Shown: positions 32,465 through 40,301, numbered from the stretch's first letter. The stretch: 64,000 nucleotides of DNA from Subtercola boreus (GCF_003399635.1 NZ_NBXB01000045.1:62001-126000), one strand, 5' to 3'. Program-made: numbers and translations. The notes: generated by a model not told the origin, from the letters alone.

Positions 32465-33901
32465 ATGGTCTGGGTTCCCAAGGCTAATCTGGCCATCGCG
32501 AACGACACCGTCACCGCGGATCTCCTCGAAGCCGAAGGCAGCCAGACCCGCGCTGCCGCGCAGGGCATCGTCAACCCGCTCGTCAAAGAGGCGATGACTG
32601 ACCCGAATGTCACGACGATCGTGACTGGTGCAGCCGGAACCGCGGCCACCGCAGCGGTCGCAGTCGAGCTGACGAAGTCCGGTGTGTTCCATGGCATCCG
32701 GAAGCTCACTGGCCGGTTCGGGAAGGGCATTGCCTTCACGCTCGGCGGGAAGTTCACCTGGCTGCAGACGGACATGAAGGGCAACCCGCCCCGAGAGTCT
32801 GCGGTAGCGATCGCGAAGGCGGCCGACTCTGCTGCATTTACTCAGGGCGCTGTGGTCCGGGTGCAGCGGTCAAAGCGCCGCCCCTACGCGGTCACCTGGG
32901 AGATCGGCCGGAAGATCGCGATGTACCTCGACTGGACGGGCAGCCTCTGGTCCGGTGACGGCACACTCCTCGCTGGCAAGGGTCTCCCGAAGGTGTGGAC
33001 GTTCCTCGGCGACTCGACGACTTTCGGCGCGGACCTTTTGGACTACCTGGCGCAGCGCTTCACCACGCTGCTGACCACGATCCTCGGGATCACGATCAAT
33101 AACGCCGGCCAGCCTTCTGCGCGCTCCGATGAGATCGCCGCGCGCGGCGCTGCTCTTCGCATTACCGCCACCGTGACGGGCGGAACCATTCCGGCCGTCG
33201 GAGGTTCAGTGGTGCTCACCGGCCTCTCGGTCGACCCGCTGCGTGGCACGAACATCGGATCCTTCGAAGTTGATCTGGCTACCCCGTTCGGGCAGCGTAT
33301 CCGTGGCATCCTCTACCGCACCGACACCACCGTGCGGACCTTCGTTCGCACCGGCGCGGGTGCGGCTGTGGCAGCGACGAGCGTCTCGGTCGACTCGGCC
33401 ACCGGACGCCCATGGCGCAACGGCCCAATCGTCTTCGCGATGGGCATCAACGACGAACCCCTCCTCGTCGGTAACGGCGGCACGCGGACCATCTATGACG
33501 TTCAGAACTGGTACCGAGCGCTGATCTCAACATTCCTCGACGAGTGGTTCCACTGGGGACTCCTCGACCGCGGTGCGTCCGAGGGCGCTGGCACCGTGAA
33601 CGGCGATTACATCCGCGCGTTGGAGAAATGGTTCGCAGCCGAGCATGGCGACCACTTCATCCCCATCCGGCTCTACCTCGCCTCAGCCCAGGCCGTCGCA
33701 GACGCGGCGATCTACCAGCCCGGGTTCACACCCACCGCCCAGGACAACGCGGATCTCGCCGCCGGGTGCGTGCCTCAGTCGTTCCGTTTCTCCGGTTCCG
33801 TGCACCTGAACCCGCTCGGCCACCAGCTGCAGGCGGCGTTCCTCGCGTCGTGGTTCCGCCAGTACTCCCGCTACGCCTCCACCTTCACGCTCGCTGCTTA
33901 G
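32465..33901 (+). CDS. Tail fibre with SGNH-hydrolase domain
   Basis: 478 residues. The N-terminal 170 resemble a fibre attachment region. The rest carries SGNH/GDSL esterase blocks: LGDSTTFG with Ser184, GIND (327-330) and HLNPLGHQ with His447/His453. Such enzymes remove acetyl groups from surface glycans, so the protein likely recognises and trims a cell-wall polysaccharide during adsorption (inference). Confidence 0.75.
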   Translation: MVWVPKANLAIANDTVTADLLEAEGSQTRAAAQGIVNPLVKEAMTDPNVTTIVTGAAGTAATAAVAVELTKSGVFHGIRKLTGRFGKGIAFTLGGKFTWLQTDMKGNPPRESAVAIAKAADSAAFTQGAVVRVQRSKRRPYAVTWEIGRKIAMYLDWTGSLWSGDGTLLAGKGLPKVWTFLGDSTTFGADLLDYLAQRFTTLLTTILGITINNAGQPSARSDEIAARGAALRITATVTGGTIPAVGGSVVLTGLSVDPLRGTNIGSFEVDLATPFGQRIRGILYRTDTTVRTFVRTGAGAAVAATSVSVDSATGRPWRNGPIVFAMGINDEPLLVGNGGTRTIYDVQNWYRALISTFLDEWFHWGLLDRGASEGAGTVNGDYIRALEKWFAAEHGDHFIPIRLYLASAQAVADAAIYQPGFTPTAQDNADLAAGCVPQSFRFSGSVHLNPLGHQLQAAFLASWFRQYSRYASTFTLAA

Positions 33902-33910
33902 GAGACCACC

Positions 33911-34618
33911 ATGCCAATTCTCAACGGATCGATCTTCGCGGTCGGGGCGCCCTACGACGCGACGTCGCCGTGGAAGGACTCCCCGGACCTCTTCGAGACG
34001 ATCACTTCCGACTTGTTCAGCGGCGGGAACGCGACCGACATCAACGGCCGCACTCTCGACGCCGGCTTCGGCGACGACAACGTCCCACGGATGTGGACGG
34101 CGAACGTCGCCGCAGCATTCGCGATCGTCGCCGGGGCGCTCACCCGCGGCACCAACTCCGCATCAGGCCAGGCAACCTTCCCGTGCACCGTCGCCGACGT
34201 CGAATTCGGCTACACCGTCACGCAGCTACCGGCCGCGAACGGCAATGCCTTCTACGCCGACATCCGCCTCAATCTCGCCGCCGGCGCAGCAGGCGCTCGC
34301 AGCTCGTACCGGATGACGCTCATCAACCGCGCGGGCGTCGTGTACGTCGAGATGTATCGTCGCACCAATGCGTCGACTCTCATCGGCGCAGGCTCGACTT
34401 ACATCGTCGCTGTCGGCGACACGATCTCGATCCGCGCCTCCGGCAACAAGATCCAGCTCCTCCGCAACGACATCCTCCTCGAAACGACCCTCGACGTCAC
34501 CGCGGACTTCCACCCCACCGGATCCTTCTGCGGATTCGAGTCGGGCACAGCCGCCGGCTTCGCGATCGACAACGTCTACGCCGAGAAGTATCTCGGCCCC
34601 GCCCCCGCAGCCGCCTAA
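33911..34618 (+). CDS. Concanavalin/LamG-like tail protein
   Basis: 235 residues. Alternating beta strands with FGYTVTQLPAANGNAFYADIRL, the RASGNKIQLLRNDILLETT segment and FCGFESGTAAGFAIDNVY resemble LamG/concanavalin-type jelly rolls that bind carbohydrate. AGGAG precedes ATG. Probable receptor-binding protein. Confidence 0.65.
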   Translation: MPILNGSIFAVGAPYDATSPWKDSPDLFETITSDLFSGGNATDINGRTLDAGFGDDNVPRMWTANVAAAFAIVAGALTRGTNSASGQATFPCTVADVEFGYTVTQLPAANGNAFYADIRLNLAAGAAGARSSYRMTLINRAGVVYVEMYRRTNASTLIGAGSTYIVAVGDTISIRASGNKIQLLRNDILLETTLDVTADFHPTGSFCGFESGTAAGFAIDNVYAEKYLGPAPAAA

Positions 34619-34628
34619 GGAGACACCC

Positions 34629-34814
34629 ATGGCCAGCAAGAAGATCACCGAAGGCACCCGCATCACCGCCACCAAGGACGGAGAGAAGATCTCCGGGTCG
34701 GTCGTGCAGTCGCCGATCGGGAACGGCGACTGGTACCTTGATGGACCCGGCCGTCACCTGCACGACCTCGAAGCCAACGGCTACACGATCGCCGTCGCCT
34801 CTACCTCGAGCTGA
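34629..34814 (+). CDS. Small hypothetical protein at end of late operon
   Basis: 61 residues, basic N-terminus (MASKKITEGTRITATKDGEK) and a small beta fold. GGAGA precedes ATG 34629. Last protein gene before the tRNA-like element and late terminator. Confidence 0.65.
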   Translation: MASKKITEGTRITATKDGEKISGSVVQSPIGNGDWYLDGPGRHLHDLEANGYTIAVASTSS

Positions 34815-34820
34815 AAGTTC

Positions 34821-34929
34821 CAGATGGTGGCCCGGAGAGGCTGTATCGGGAAGCCCCCAGACGATATCGCGCTGGGATCGGGCGGGCGCTCGCGTAGCGC
34901 CTCGTGAGGTTCGAATCCTACCCATCTGA
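34821..34929 (+). ncRNA. tRNA-like RNA with class II-type variable arm
   Basis: A perfect 7-bp acceptor (CAGATGG 34821-34827 with CCATCTG 34922-34928) and the T-loop core GGTTCGAATCC are present. A D-like arm (CCCG/CGGG, loop with GAGAGGCTG as in Ser tRNAs) and a 6-bp variable arm (GGCGCT/AGCGCC) also form. The anticodon arm is abnormal: stem CCCAG/CTGGG encloses 11 bases with a CGATATCG palindrome, and the T-stem has a bulged G. No anticodon can be assigned. Either a decayed phage tRNA-Ser or a tRNA mimic. Confidence 0.5.
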
Positions 34930-34934
34930 ACGAA

Positions 34935-34973
34935 AGCCCCCCACCCTCTCTTCGGAGATGGTGGGGGGCTTTT
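34935..34973 (+). terminator. Strong late-operon terminator
   Basis: AGCCCCCCACC (34935-34945) pairs perfectly with GGTGGGGGGCT (34960-34970) and is followed by TTT. It ends the late transcript after the tRNA-like element, and faces a leftward gene beyond. Confidence 0.75.
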
Positions 34974-34979
34974 CGTCGT

Positions 34980-35345
34980 TCAGCTCGCCCGCTGGTGCTG
35001 TGCCGCGCGATAGGCGAGTAGTAGATCGTGTGCCGGCGGCCTGCATGGCGCCCCGCCCAGACGCTCGTGCGCCCTGCTACCGGCCTGCGCGTGCTGCCAC
35101 GATGACGCGGCCCGGTTGAAGTCCCATGCCGCCTCACACGCGGCAGCGAGAGTCCGGCACCAGCAGATCAGCTCGCGGCCACGTGAGGTCTCCTGCCAGG
35201 TCACGACCCGATACCAGTCCTCAACCTCGTTCTTCGGACCGCGGAACCGCAGTAGCCGGATGACCGCCCAGGGGTTCGGTGACGCGGGATGCTTCAGCAC
35301 CCACTGGTCGGGCACGGCGAGCATGGCAGGGTGCCAGTCGGCCAT
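34980..35345 (-). CDS. Conserved actinophage protein of unknown function
   Basis: 121 residues. WVLKHPASPNPWAVIRLLRFRG, DWYRVVTWQETS and a following Arg/Trp-rich helix resemble a small family seen in actinobacteriophages and prophages. Soluble, basic, no enzymatic motif. Leftward, convergent with the late operon. Confidence 0.65.
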   Translation of the reverse strand: MADWHPAMLAVPDQWVLKHPASPNPWAVIRLLRFRGPKNEVEDWYRVVTWQETSRGRELICWCRTLAAACEAAWDFNRAASSWQHAQAGSRAHERLGGAPCRPPAHDLLLAYRAAQHQRAS

Positions 35346-35461
35346 ACGGGTTCCTCTCTCGAGCGTCCCGGCCGACGAGCTTTCACCATAGATCAGTGCA
35401 CCGACGTCGGCCAGGTCGGCGATCCTCTATCAACCTGTGCAAAAATCCCAGGTTGCCCCGC

Positions 35462-35467
35462 TATGTT
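35462..35467 (+). promoter_or_regulatory. Predicted -10 box of a leaderless promoter
   Basis: TATGTT fits the actinobacterial TANNNT -10 consensus. Its last base is 7 bases before ATG 35474, so the transcript would start at the A of the start codon. No ribosome site precedes the ATG, which fits leaderless translation. Confidence 0.45.
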
Positions 35468-35473
35468 TGACGC

Positions 35474-36274
35474 ATGGGCTCTGAAGACATCACTGGAACG
35501 CTCATCCTCAATAAGCCTCCCGTGCAACGTGTGCGAATGACGTTCTTCTTCAAAGAGCTGGCTGCGCTCCAGGTCACGTCCTTGTCGGCATTCATCGACA
35601 ACTTGCGCAGTGCTATGCCGGACGTCAGTGAGGAGTTTCCTCTACCGATGCGGGATGACGCGACGGGGGTCGGTGTCTTCGTCAGTTCTCGGACCGCTCT
35701 ACCTTTCCCTTTGATTTCATTCAGAGATCCCTCGACCGGTCGCGGAATCCATTTCCAAGCTGACAGGTTCTCTTTGACATGGGAGTTCTATGGCGAGGGT
35801 GAGGAGAAGCGGTACCCCGGATTTGTTGATCTTCGCGAGCAGTTCGTCATCGCATATGGGAAATTTTGCACTGCCATCGGAGAGCAGATGGGTGCCATTC
35901 CTGACGTCACTGGCGCTCAGTGCCTGTACCACAACGCCATTTCGGAAATACCGGGAGCCGGTCTTGCTCTTTACCTCTTGACCGGCCGTGACGATTTAAC
36001 TGCCCGAGAGGTAATCCGCAACCGAACTTACGCCGGTGCCCGGGTTAGGTTTCCCCTTCTTGGTCCAATTGAGTCGAAGGTTTCTGCAGGAGTAGACACT
36101 CCGAGCGATGATGAGTCAGACCTGTGGATCAAGGTGTCTTCTGCAACGCCCGAATCGGATTCTTCCCTGCGCGATCCGTACGATCTGCTCGACGAGGCGC
36201 ACGACGTGCTGATCCGGCACTTCATTCAATTCACCCCCGAATGGCTAAGAGAACAGTGGAAGGCTCAACGATGA
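35474..36274 (+). CDS. TIGR04255-like protein, first gene of cargo operon
   Basis: 266 residues. LILNKPPVQRVRMTFFF, FQADRFSLTWEF with a following YPGF, and the ending DEAHDVLIRHFIQFTPEWLREQW match the pattern of TIGR04255 proteins, a sporadic family often in mobile elements and of unknown function. GC is clearly below the phage core. It heads a four-gene coupled operon next to attR, a usual place for prophage defence or exclusion genes; that role is inference. Confidence 0.7.
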   Translation: MGSEDITGTLILNKPPVQRVRMTFFFKELAALQVTSLSAFIDNLRSAMPDVSEEFPLPMRDDATGVGVFVSSRTALPFPLISFRDPSTGRGIHFQADRFSLTWEFYGEGEEKRYPGFVDLREQFVIAYGKFCTAIGEQMGAIPDVTGAQCLYHNAISEIPGAGLALYLLTGRDDLTAREVIRNRTYAGARVRFPLLGPIESKVSAGVDTPSDDESDLWIKVSSATPESDSSLRDPYDLLDEAHDVLIRHFIQFTPEWLREQWKAQR

Positions 36275-36843
36275 GTGCGCTCATGGACTATGCGAACACA
36301 GAGCCTGCCATGTCAGAGAACGGACGGGATCGGCTTGCCGCGTCCACTGGAGTGCAGAGCCATCTGATTGCAATCAACGCGGGATTCATAGGTCGAGCTG
36401 ACGATTTCAGACATGACCTCAGAACAGTGCCTGTCGCGGAAGCCCGACGTCACCCCCAGACGGATGCGTGGTTGGCGCATGTCAGACCGCTCTTGTTCGC
36501 CATGGCAGCTGACCAAGATTCATTACTGTCGTACAAGCGGGTCGGTCTAGCTATCGAGATGCTGTCGCGCTTGATGGTCGCGGACTCGATTTACCCCTCA
36601 GTAAGTCCTGACGGCGAAGGGGGTCTTTCCTTTCAGTGGAGCTCCGGTCAATGGCTACTGGAGTTAGATCTCGAGAATTCGGGAGAGTACTTTTTGTTGC
36701 AGACGGACGAACAGGGTGTGAAGCGACAGCAACTCCGAGGCGAGGTCCATTCCCTGCCTATTCCGCTAGTCAAATCGTTGGTGGCGGAATTCACTGATTA
36801 CGTCGAGTCCCTCAACCCTGCTTGGCGCGAGTACTTCGACTGA
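36271..36843 (+). CDS. Hypothetical cargo-operon protein
   Basis: 190 residues starting in an ATGA overlap with the TIGR04255-like gene. Predicted mixed alpha/beta; segments GGLSFQWSSGQWLLELDLENSGEYFLL suggest a beta-sheet region similar in style to effector-associated domains. No named family. Coupling implies a 1:1 partner of the upstream product. Confidence 0.68.
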   Translation: MSALMDYANTEPAMSENGRDRLAASTGVQSHLIAINAGFIGRADDFRHDLRTVPVAEARRHPQTDAWLAHVRPLLFAMAADQDSLLSYKRVGLAIEMLSRLMVADSIYPSVSPDGEGGLSFQWSSGQWLLELDLENSGEYFLLQTDEQGVKRQQLRGEVHSLPIPLVKSLVAEFTDYVESLNPAWREYFD

Positions 36844-37295
36844 TGCCTGGCGAGTGGCAGCAGAATGACCGCTATGTCACGGATGATGAAATTGCTTATC
36901 GTCGCGTGAGAATGATTCCGGAGCATTACCAGCCGGTCGATCCTGTCTCCGGCCTTCCTCAAATTCTCAACGCCGCGTTGCGGTACGAGGATGATGGAAT
37001 GTCGGTCTACCTCGATCAGTTCATGGAGTACGAGAGCGTTTCTGTCGACCAACTGTTCTCTGACGAGACTCACGCAATCTCACGGTTTGAAGTCCACCAT
37101 GCTCGCCAGCACGGGGCGGGCATATTGCCGAGCACGGATCACGCAGACCCAAACGAAGCTCGAGGCAGATCTCACGGTCTTGTCCGCACTGCGGCTCCAC
37201 CCCCGGACAAGGACCGGTGGAAAGTCTTGCGAAACGAGCTCCGGAAGCGGATGTCGATTCGCTCCTCGGCCGATACCTGGTCTCCCGTAGTGTGA
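36843..37295 (+). CDS. Hypothetical cargo-operon protein
   Basis: 150 residues in a TGATG overlap. DRYVTDDEIAYRRVRMIPEHYQPVDP resembles the start of small proteins found with the TIGR04255 group and in phage accessory loci (impression, not verified). The middle is acidic and the C-terminus basic (KDRWKVLRNELRKRM), a possible nucleic-acid contact. Function unknown. Confidence 0.65.
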   Translation: MPGEWQQNDRYVTDDEIAYRRVRMIPEHYQPVDPVSGLPQILNAALRYEDDGMSVYLDQFMEYESVSVDQLFSDETHAISRFEVHHARQHGAGILPSTDHADPNEARGRSHGLVRTAAPPPDKDRWKVLRNELRKRMSIRSSADTWSPVV

Positions 37296-37495
37296 GCATG
37301 ATGGATTGCTTGGTAGGGGGCTGCGAGGCCGATGGCTGCGAGCATCTCGCGGTCGACTCAACGGGGATGATCCTCGTGTACACGATTTGTGCGGAGCACC
37401 TCAGTGCAGTGCTCAACGGCCAGATGCTCCCGCAAGCCGTCGAGATTAACCGAGGTCTGATCGGGCCCGCCCGGCCGGCGCAAGGAGATCTCTGA
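37292..37495 (+). CDS. Small Cys-rich protein ending cargo operon
   Basis: 67 residues from GTG 37292 in a GTGA overlap. CLVGGCEADGCEH followed by ICAEHL gives a Cys/His cluster that could hold zinc. The fourth and last gene of the coupled operon; its end overlaps the convergent HTH pseudogene. Confidence 0.6.
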   Translation: MSMMDCLVGGCEADGCEHLAVDSTGMILVYTICAEHLSAVLNGQMLPQAVEINRGLIGPARPAQGDL

Positions 37496-37673
37496 GGGGT
37501 GCGTCGAGCCGTTCCGCGATAGTCAAGAACTCGCTGATCGAATAGGAACGCTGGCGCTCCCACAGCCTCTCGAATCTGCGCCTGTGGCAGCCCAGGAGCT
37601 CAGCTAGTTCGTTGCGTCCGTCGCGCCTCTCCTCAATCGTACGACGGATGATCTAGGAGATTACAAGAGTCAC
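37446..37673 (-). pseudogene. XRE-type HTH gene with in-frame amber codon
   Basis: From GTG 37673 the frame reads six codons, then TAG (37653-37655), then 68 clean codons to a stop at 37446. The long part (RNELAELLGCHRRRFERLW, then SYSISEFLTIAERLDAPLRDLL) is a Cro/C1-type helix-turn-helix, and no ATG, GTG or TTG exists between the amber and the domain. Likely an inactivated regulator; amber readthrough is the alternative. Confidence 0.55.
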
Positions 37674-37678
37674 TTTCC

Positions 37679-37696
37679 GCTATTTACTCGCTATTT
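37679..37696. promoter_or_regulatory. Direct repeat GCTATTT x2, possible operator
   Basis: GCTATTT at 37679-37685 and again at 37690-37696, an 11-bp period (one helical turn), immediately upstream of the interrupted HTH gene. A candidate binding site for it or for its former partner. Confidence 0.35.
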
Positions 37697-37786
37697 TCGG
37701 CAGGACCCGAGCGGATGCTGCGGGACGTTCTACCGGTATATTGACTGGTGACAGGACACATCGGGACGATCCGGGATTCATCAACT

Positions 37787-37842
37787 TAGAACTTCAGCTT
37801 CCCAAGCTGATAGCGCGGGTTCGATTCCCGTCATCCGCTCCA
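37787..37842 (+). other. Right attachment site (attR): 3' part of tRNA-Gly(CCC)
   Basis: From TAGAACTTCAG the sequence equals the anticodon arm (CAGCTTCCCAAGCTG, anticodon CCC), variable loop, T-arm (GCGGGTTCGATTCCCGT) and acceptor 3' strand with discriminator T and encoded CCA of tRNA-Gly. The 5' half (acceptor and D-arm) is replaced by unrelated DNA. This is the standard footprint of integration into a tRNA 3' end; the intact tRNA should lie beyond the left edge. Confidence 0.82.
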
Positions 37843-37882
37843 TCTGTACCATGCACCATCAGAGTCCTCTCGAGGAGGCAGT

Positions 37883-38077
37883 GTGGCGAGGGGCGACGGG
37901 GCACCGTTCGGCTGGCAGTGCCTGCGCTGCGGCACCGTCGCGAGCAGCCCCGAAAAACCCTGCACCACGTGCAGAGCCACGACCTTCGAGTGCGTTGCAC
38001 TGCCCGAGCCGGCGGCTCCCGCGAAGTCGTCTCTCAGCGAGCGCATAGCCCAGATGCTGCGAACGAACCGGCGGTGA
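37883..38077 (+). CDS. Small zinc-ribbon protein
   Basis: 64 residues from GTG 37883. CLRCGT and CTTCRA form a clear two-knuckle zinc ribbon, followed by an acidic-to-basic tail (SLSERIAQMLRTNRR). First host gene after attR. Probably a small nucleic-acid- or protein-binding factor; not otherwise known. Confidence 0.65.
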   Translation: MARGDGAPFGWQCLRCGTVASSPEKPCTTCRATTFECVALPEPAAPAKSSLSERIAQMLRTNRR

Positions 38078-38125
38078 CCGCCCGGGTCCGAGCCGGATGT
38101 CGGTGGCAGTCGACAGACTGTCACC

Positions 38126-38657
38126 ATGCCCTTCGCCGTTGAACTCCTCCGGCCGAGATCCCGGGGAGCTGTGGCGAGATCGACGAGGTGTTCCGCGACG
38201 CGATGCGTGACGAGCGCTTCACGGGCTGGATGATCTGGCCCGTCACCGAGGCCGCCGCCGCCCGGGCGACAGAGCAGGGCGATGAGGAAAGTTTCGACGC
38301 CGCGCTGGCACTGCTGGCCGACCTGACCGTGAGGCTCACGAGCGAGTTCGCCGTGCGCGGGTTGCTGCAGGAGAACCTGGCGCAGGCGCTGCCGATCATC
38401 ACCGCGCTCGACGGCGACGAGAGCGGGTGCTGCGGGGCGGGCGGTCGCGGGTGGTGACGGTGCGGGTGCGGGCGACGGTGCGGGTGGCGCTCAAGCTGGC
38501 GACGGTGACGCTGGGCGCCGGCCAGCGCGTGACGTACGACCGATGGCACTCCTTCAAGCTCATCACGACCCGCCGCTACCACCCCGGCACGCACGCGATC
38601 GAGGTTCAGGTGAACGGAGCCGCCTCAGGCCGGGCAGAGTTCGAACTTCTCTCCTGA
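38126..38657 (+). pseudogene. Degraded DNA alkylation repair (AlkD-like) gene
   Basis: Pieces of an actinobacterial DNA alkylation repair protein remain in three different frames. The N-terminus is MPFAVELL. A middle piece reads FTGWMIWPVTEAAAARA to LTSEFAVRGLLQENL (38188-38400). The C-terminus reads HSFKLITTRRYHPGTHAIEVQVNG to 38657. The family is normally about 370 residues, so large internal parts of the HEAT-repeat body are deleted. Its location beside attR suggests damage linked to the integration region. Confidence 0.7.
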
Positions 38658-38763
38658 CCGGTCGCCTGTCGGGCACCGGGCAGCACAACGGACACGTTTT
38701 CAGCAGACCTTCTCGCTCCTGGGCGAGGATGCCCGGATTCGTGTCCGTTCCACGGTCTGTCGG

Positions 38764-39402
38764 TCAGAGGAGGGCGGCGCGCGCGGCCCGCTCGATGCGA
38801 GACCGGTAGGCGGCCCACGAGGCGGCGCTCCGGGCGGGGATGTTCGGATCGGCGGGCCCGTTGCCGAGCCGCCCGTCGATCAGCTCCCGCACGATGTCGG
38901 CGTGGCCGGCGTGACGGGCCGTCTCGGCGATCATGTGCACGAGGATCTGGTGGAGGGTCACGGTTCGGCGCTCCGGCTGCCACCACGGGACCGACCCCGT
39001 GGAGGCGAGGTCGAGCGCCTCGATGGTGGCGTCGGCGTGGGCGGCCGAGAAGTGGTGGAAGTCGAGGATGTCGGCGCTCGACTGGGTGGCGGGAACCCAG
39101 AGGTCGGCGTCTTCGAAGGCGTCCGCAGGGACTTCAGCATCTGCAGGCGCGGTGGCCGCGGCCGCGCCAGCGGCATCCAGAGCCGTGATCTGCTCCGCCA
39201 CGGAATGCGTCGCGGGGCGCCCGAAGACCTCGCCGAAGTAGCCGAGCTGCACGCTCGCCACATGCTTGACCAGGCCGAGCAGGTTGGTTCCGGTGGGCGT
39301 CAGCGGGCGCCGCATGTCGTACTCGCTCAGCCCGTCGAGCTTGCCGAGCAGGTCGGAGCGGCGGATGCGGAGATAGCCGTGCAGGGTCTCTTTCTCGTCC
39401 AT
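38764..39402 (-). CDS. DinB-family (DUF664) protein
   Basis: 212 residues from ATG 39402. LHGYLRIRRSDLLGKLDGLSEYDMRRPLTPTGTNLLGLVKHV and the C-terminal LHQILVHMIAETARHAGHADIVRELIDG show the four-helix DinB fold with metal-binding histidines (HV, HM..ETARHAGH). Members include thiol-dependent (mycothiol/bacillithiol) S-transferases; exact substrate unknown. Confidence 0.85.
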   Translation of the reverse strand: MDEKETLHGYLRIRRSDLLGKLDGLSEYDMRRPLTPTGTNLLGLVKHVASVQLGYFGEVFGRPATHSVAEQITALDAAGAAAATAPADAEVPADAFEDADLWVPATQSSADILDFHHFSAAHADATIEALDLASTGSVPWWQPERRTVTLHQILVHMIAETARHAGHADIVRELIDGRLGNGPADPNIPARSAASWAAYRSRIERAARAALL

Positions 39403-39505
39403 GACCCCACTCTGCACCCTGTCGCCGACGTCGCGGGCGGGAACCCGTACCATTAAGCGGCGCGCCGATCCTGTTGCGCGCGCACCGACGCAGAAGGAAA
39501 CACAC

Positions 39506-40285
39506 GTGACGACACTCCCCCGGCTGGTGGCATTCGACCTCGACGACACTCTCGCCCCCTCGAAATCGCCGCTCGACCCGGCGATGGCGGCACTGCTGAT
39601 CGAGCTGCTCGACGTCACCGAGGTGTGCATCATCTCGGGCGGCCAGATCGCCCAGTTCCGGATGCAGGTCATCGACAACCTCACCACCGCCAGCGACGCG
39701 CAGCTCGAGCACCTGCACCTGATGCCGACCTGCGGCACGCAGTACTACCTGCACCAGAACGGCGCATGGAACCAGATCTACGCCCAGAACCTCACCGACG
39801 ACGAGAAGGCGCGCGCCCTTGACGTCGTCGAACGCGTCGCCAAGAAGCTCGGCTACTGGGAGACCGAGACCTGGGGCCCGATCCTCGAGGACAGAGGTTC
39901 GCAGATCACGTTCTCGGCGCTCGGCCAGGCCGCGCCCGTTGCGGCGAAGACGGCCTGGGACCCGACGGGTGAGAAGAAGAACACCCTCCGCGAGGCGGCG
40001 CAGGCCGAGCTCCCCGACCTCGAGGTGCGGGCCGGCGGATCGACGAGCGTCGACATCACCCGTCGGGGCATCGACAAGGCCTACGGAATGACGAAGCTCG
40101 CAGATCTCACGGGCATCCCCCTCGACGACATGCTGTTCGTGGGGGACCGGCTCGACGAGAACGGCAACGACTACCCGGTGAAGGTGCTGGGCGTCGAGTG
40201 TGTGGCCGTCGAGGGCTGGCACGACACGGCCGCCTACCTCGAGAAGCTGATCCCCGAGCTGCGGGCCGCGAAGTCGGCCGAGTAA
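39506..40285 (+). CDS. HAD-IIB phosphatase, phosphomannomutase-like
   Basis: 259 residues from GTG 39506 with AAGGA upstream. FDLDDTLAPSKSPLD supplies nucleophile Asp11 and acid Asp13. The DMLFVGDRLDENGNDYPV motif is the C-terminal metal site, and the cap is of the C2B type. The overall layout is that of the eukaryotic-type phosphomannomutase/HAD-IIB group common in actinobacteria; sugar-phosphate hydrolysis is expected. Confidence 0.85.
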   Translation: MTTLPRLVAFDLDDTLAPSKSPLDPAMAALLIELLDVTEVCIISGGQIAQFRMQVIDNLTTASDAQLEHLHLMPTCGTQYYLHQNGAWNQIYAQNLTDDEKARALDVVERVAKKLGYWETETWGPILEDRGSQITFSALGQAAPVAAKTAWDPTGEKKNTLREAAQAELPDLEVRAGGSTSVDITRRGIDKAYGMTKLADLTGIPLDDMLFVGDRLDENGNDYPVKVLGVECVAVEGWHDTAAYLEKLIPELRAAKSAE

Positions 40286-40301
40286 GGGCTCCGGTGGCGA
40301 G

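Noticed and set aside
33544-34929. 461-residue Arg-rich plus-strand ORF
   Set aside because: Out-of-frame reading across the SGNH fibre, LamG-like protein and tRNA-like element; no protein-like pattern.
37760-37842. Complete functional tRNA-Gly at the right phage end
   Set aside because: Upstream bases cannot form the 5' acceptor strand or D-arm, so only the 3' part is present.
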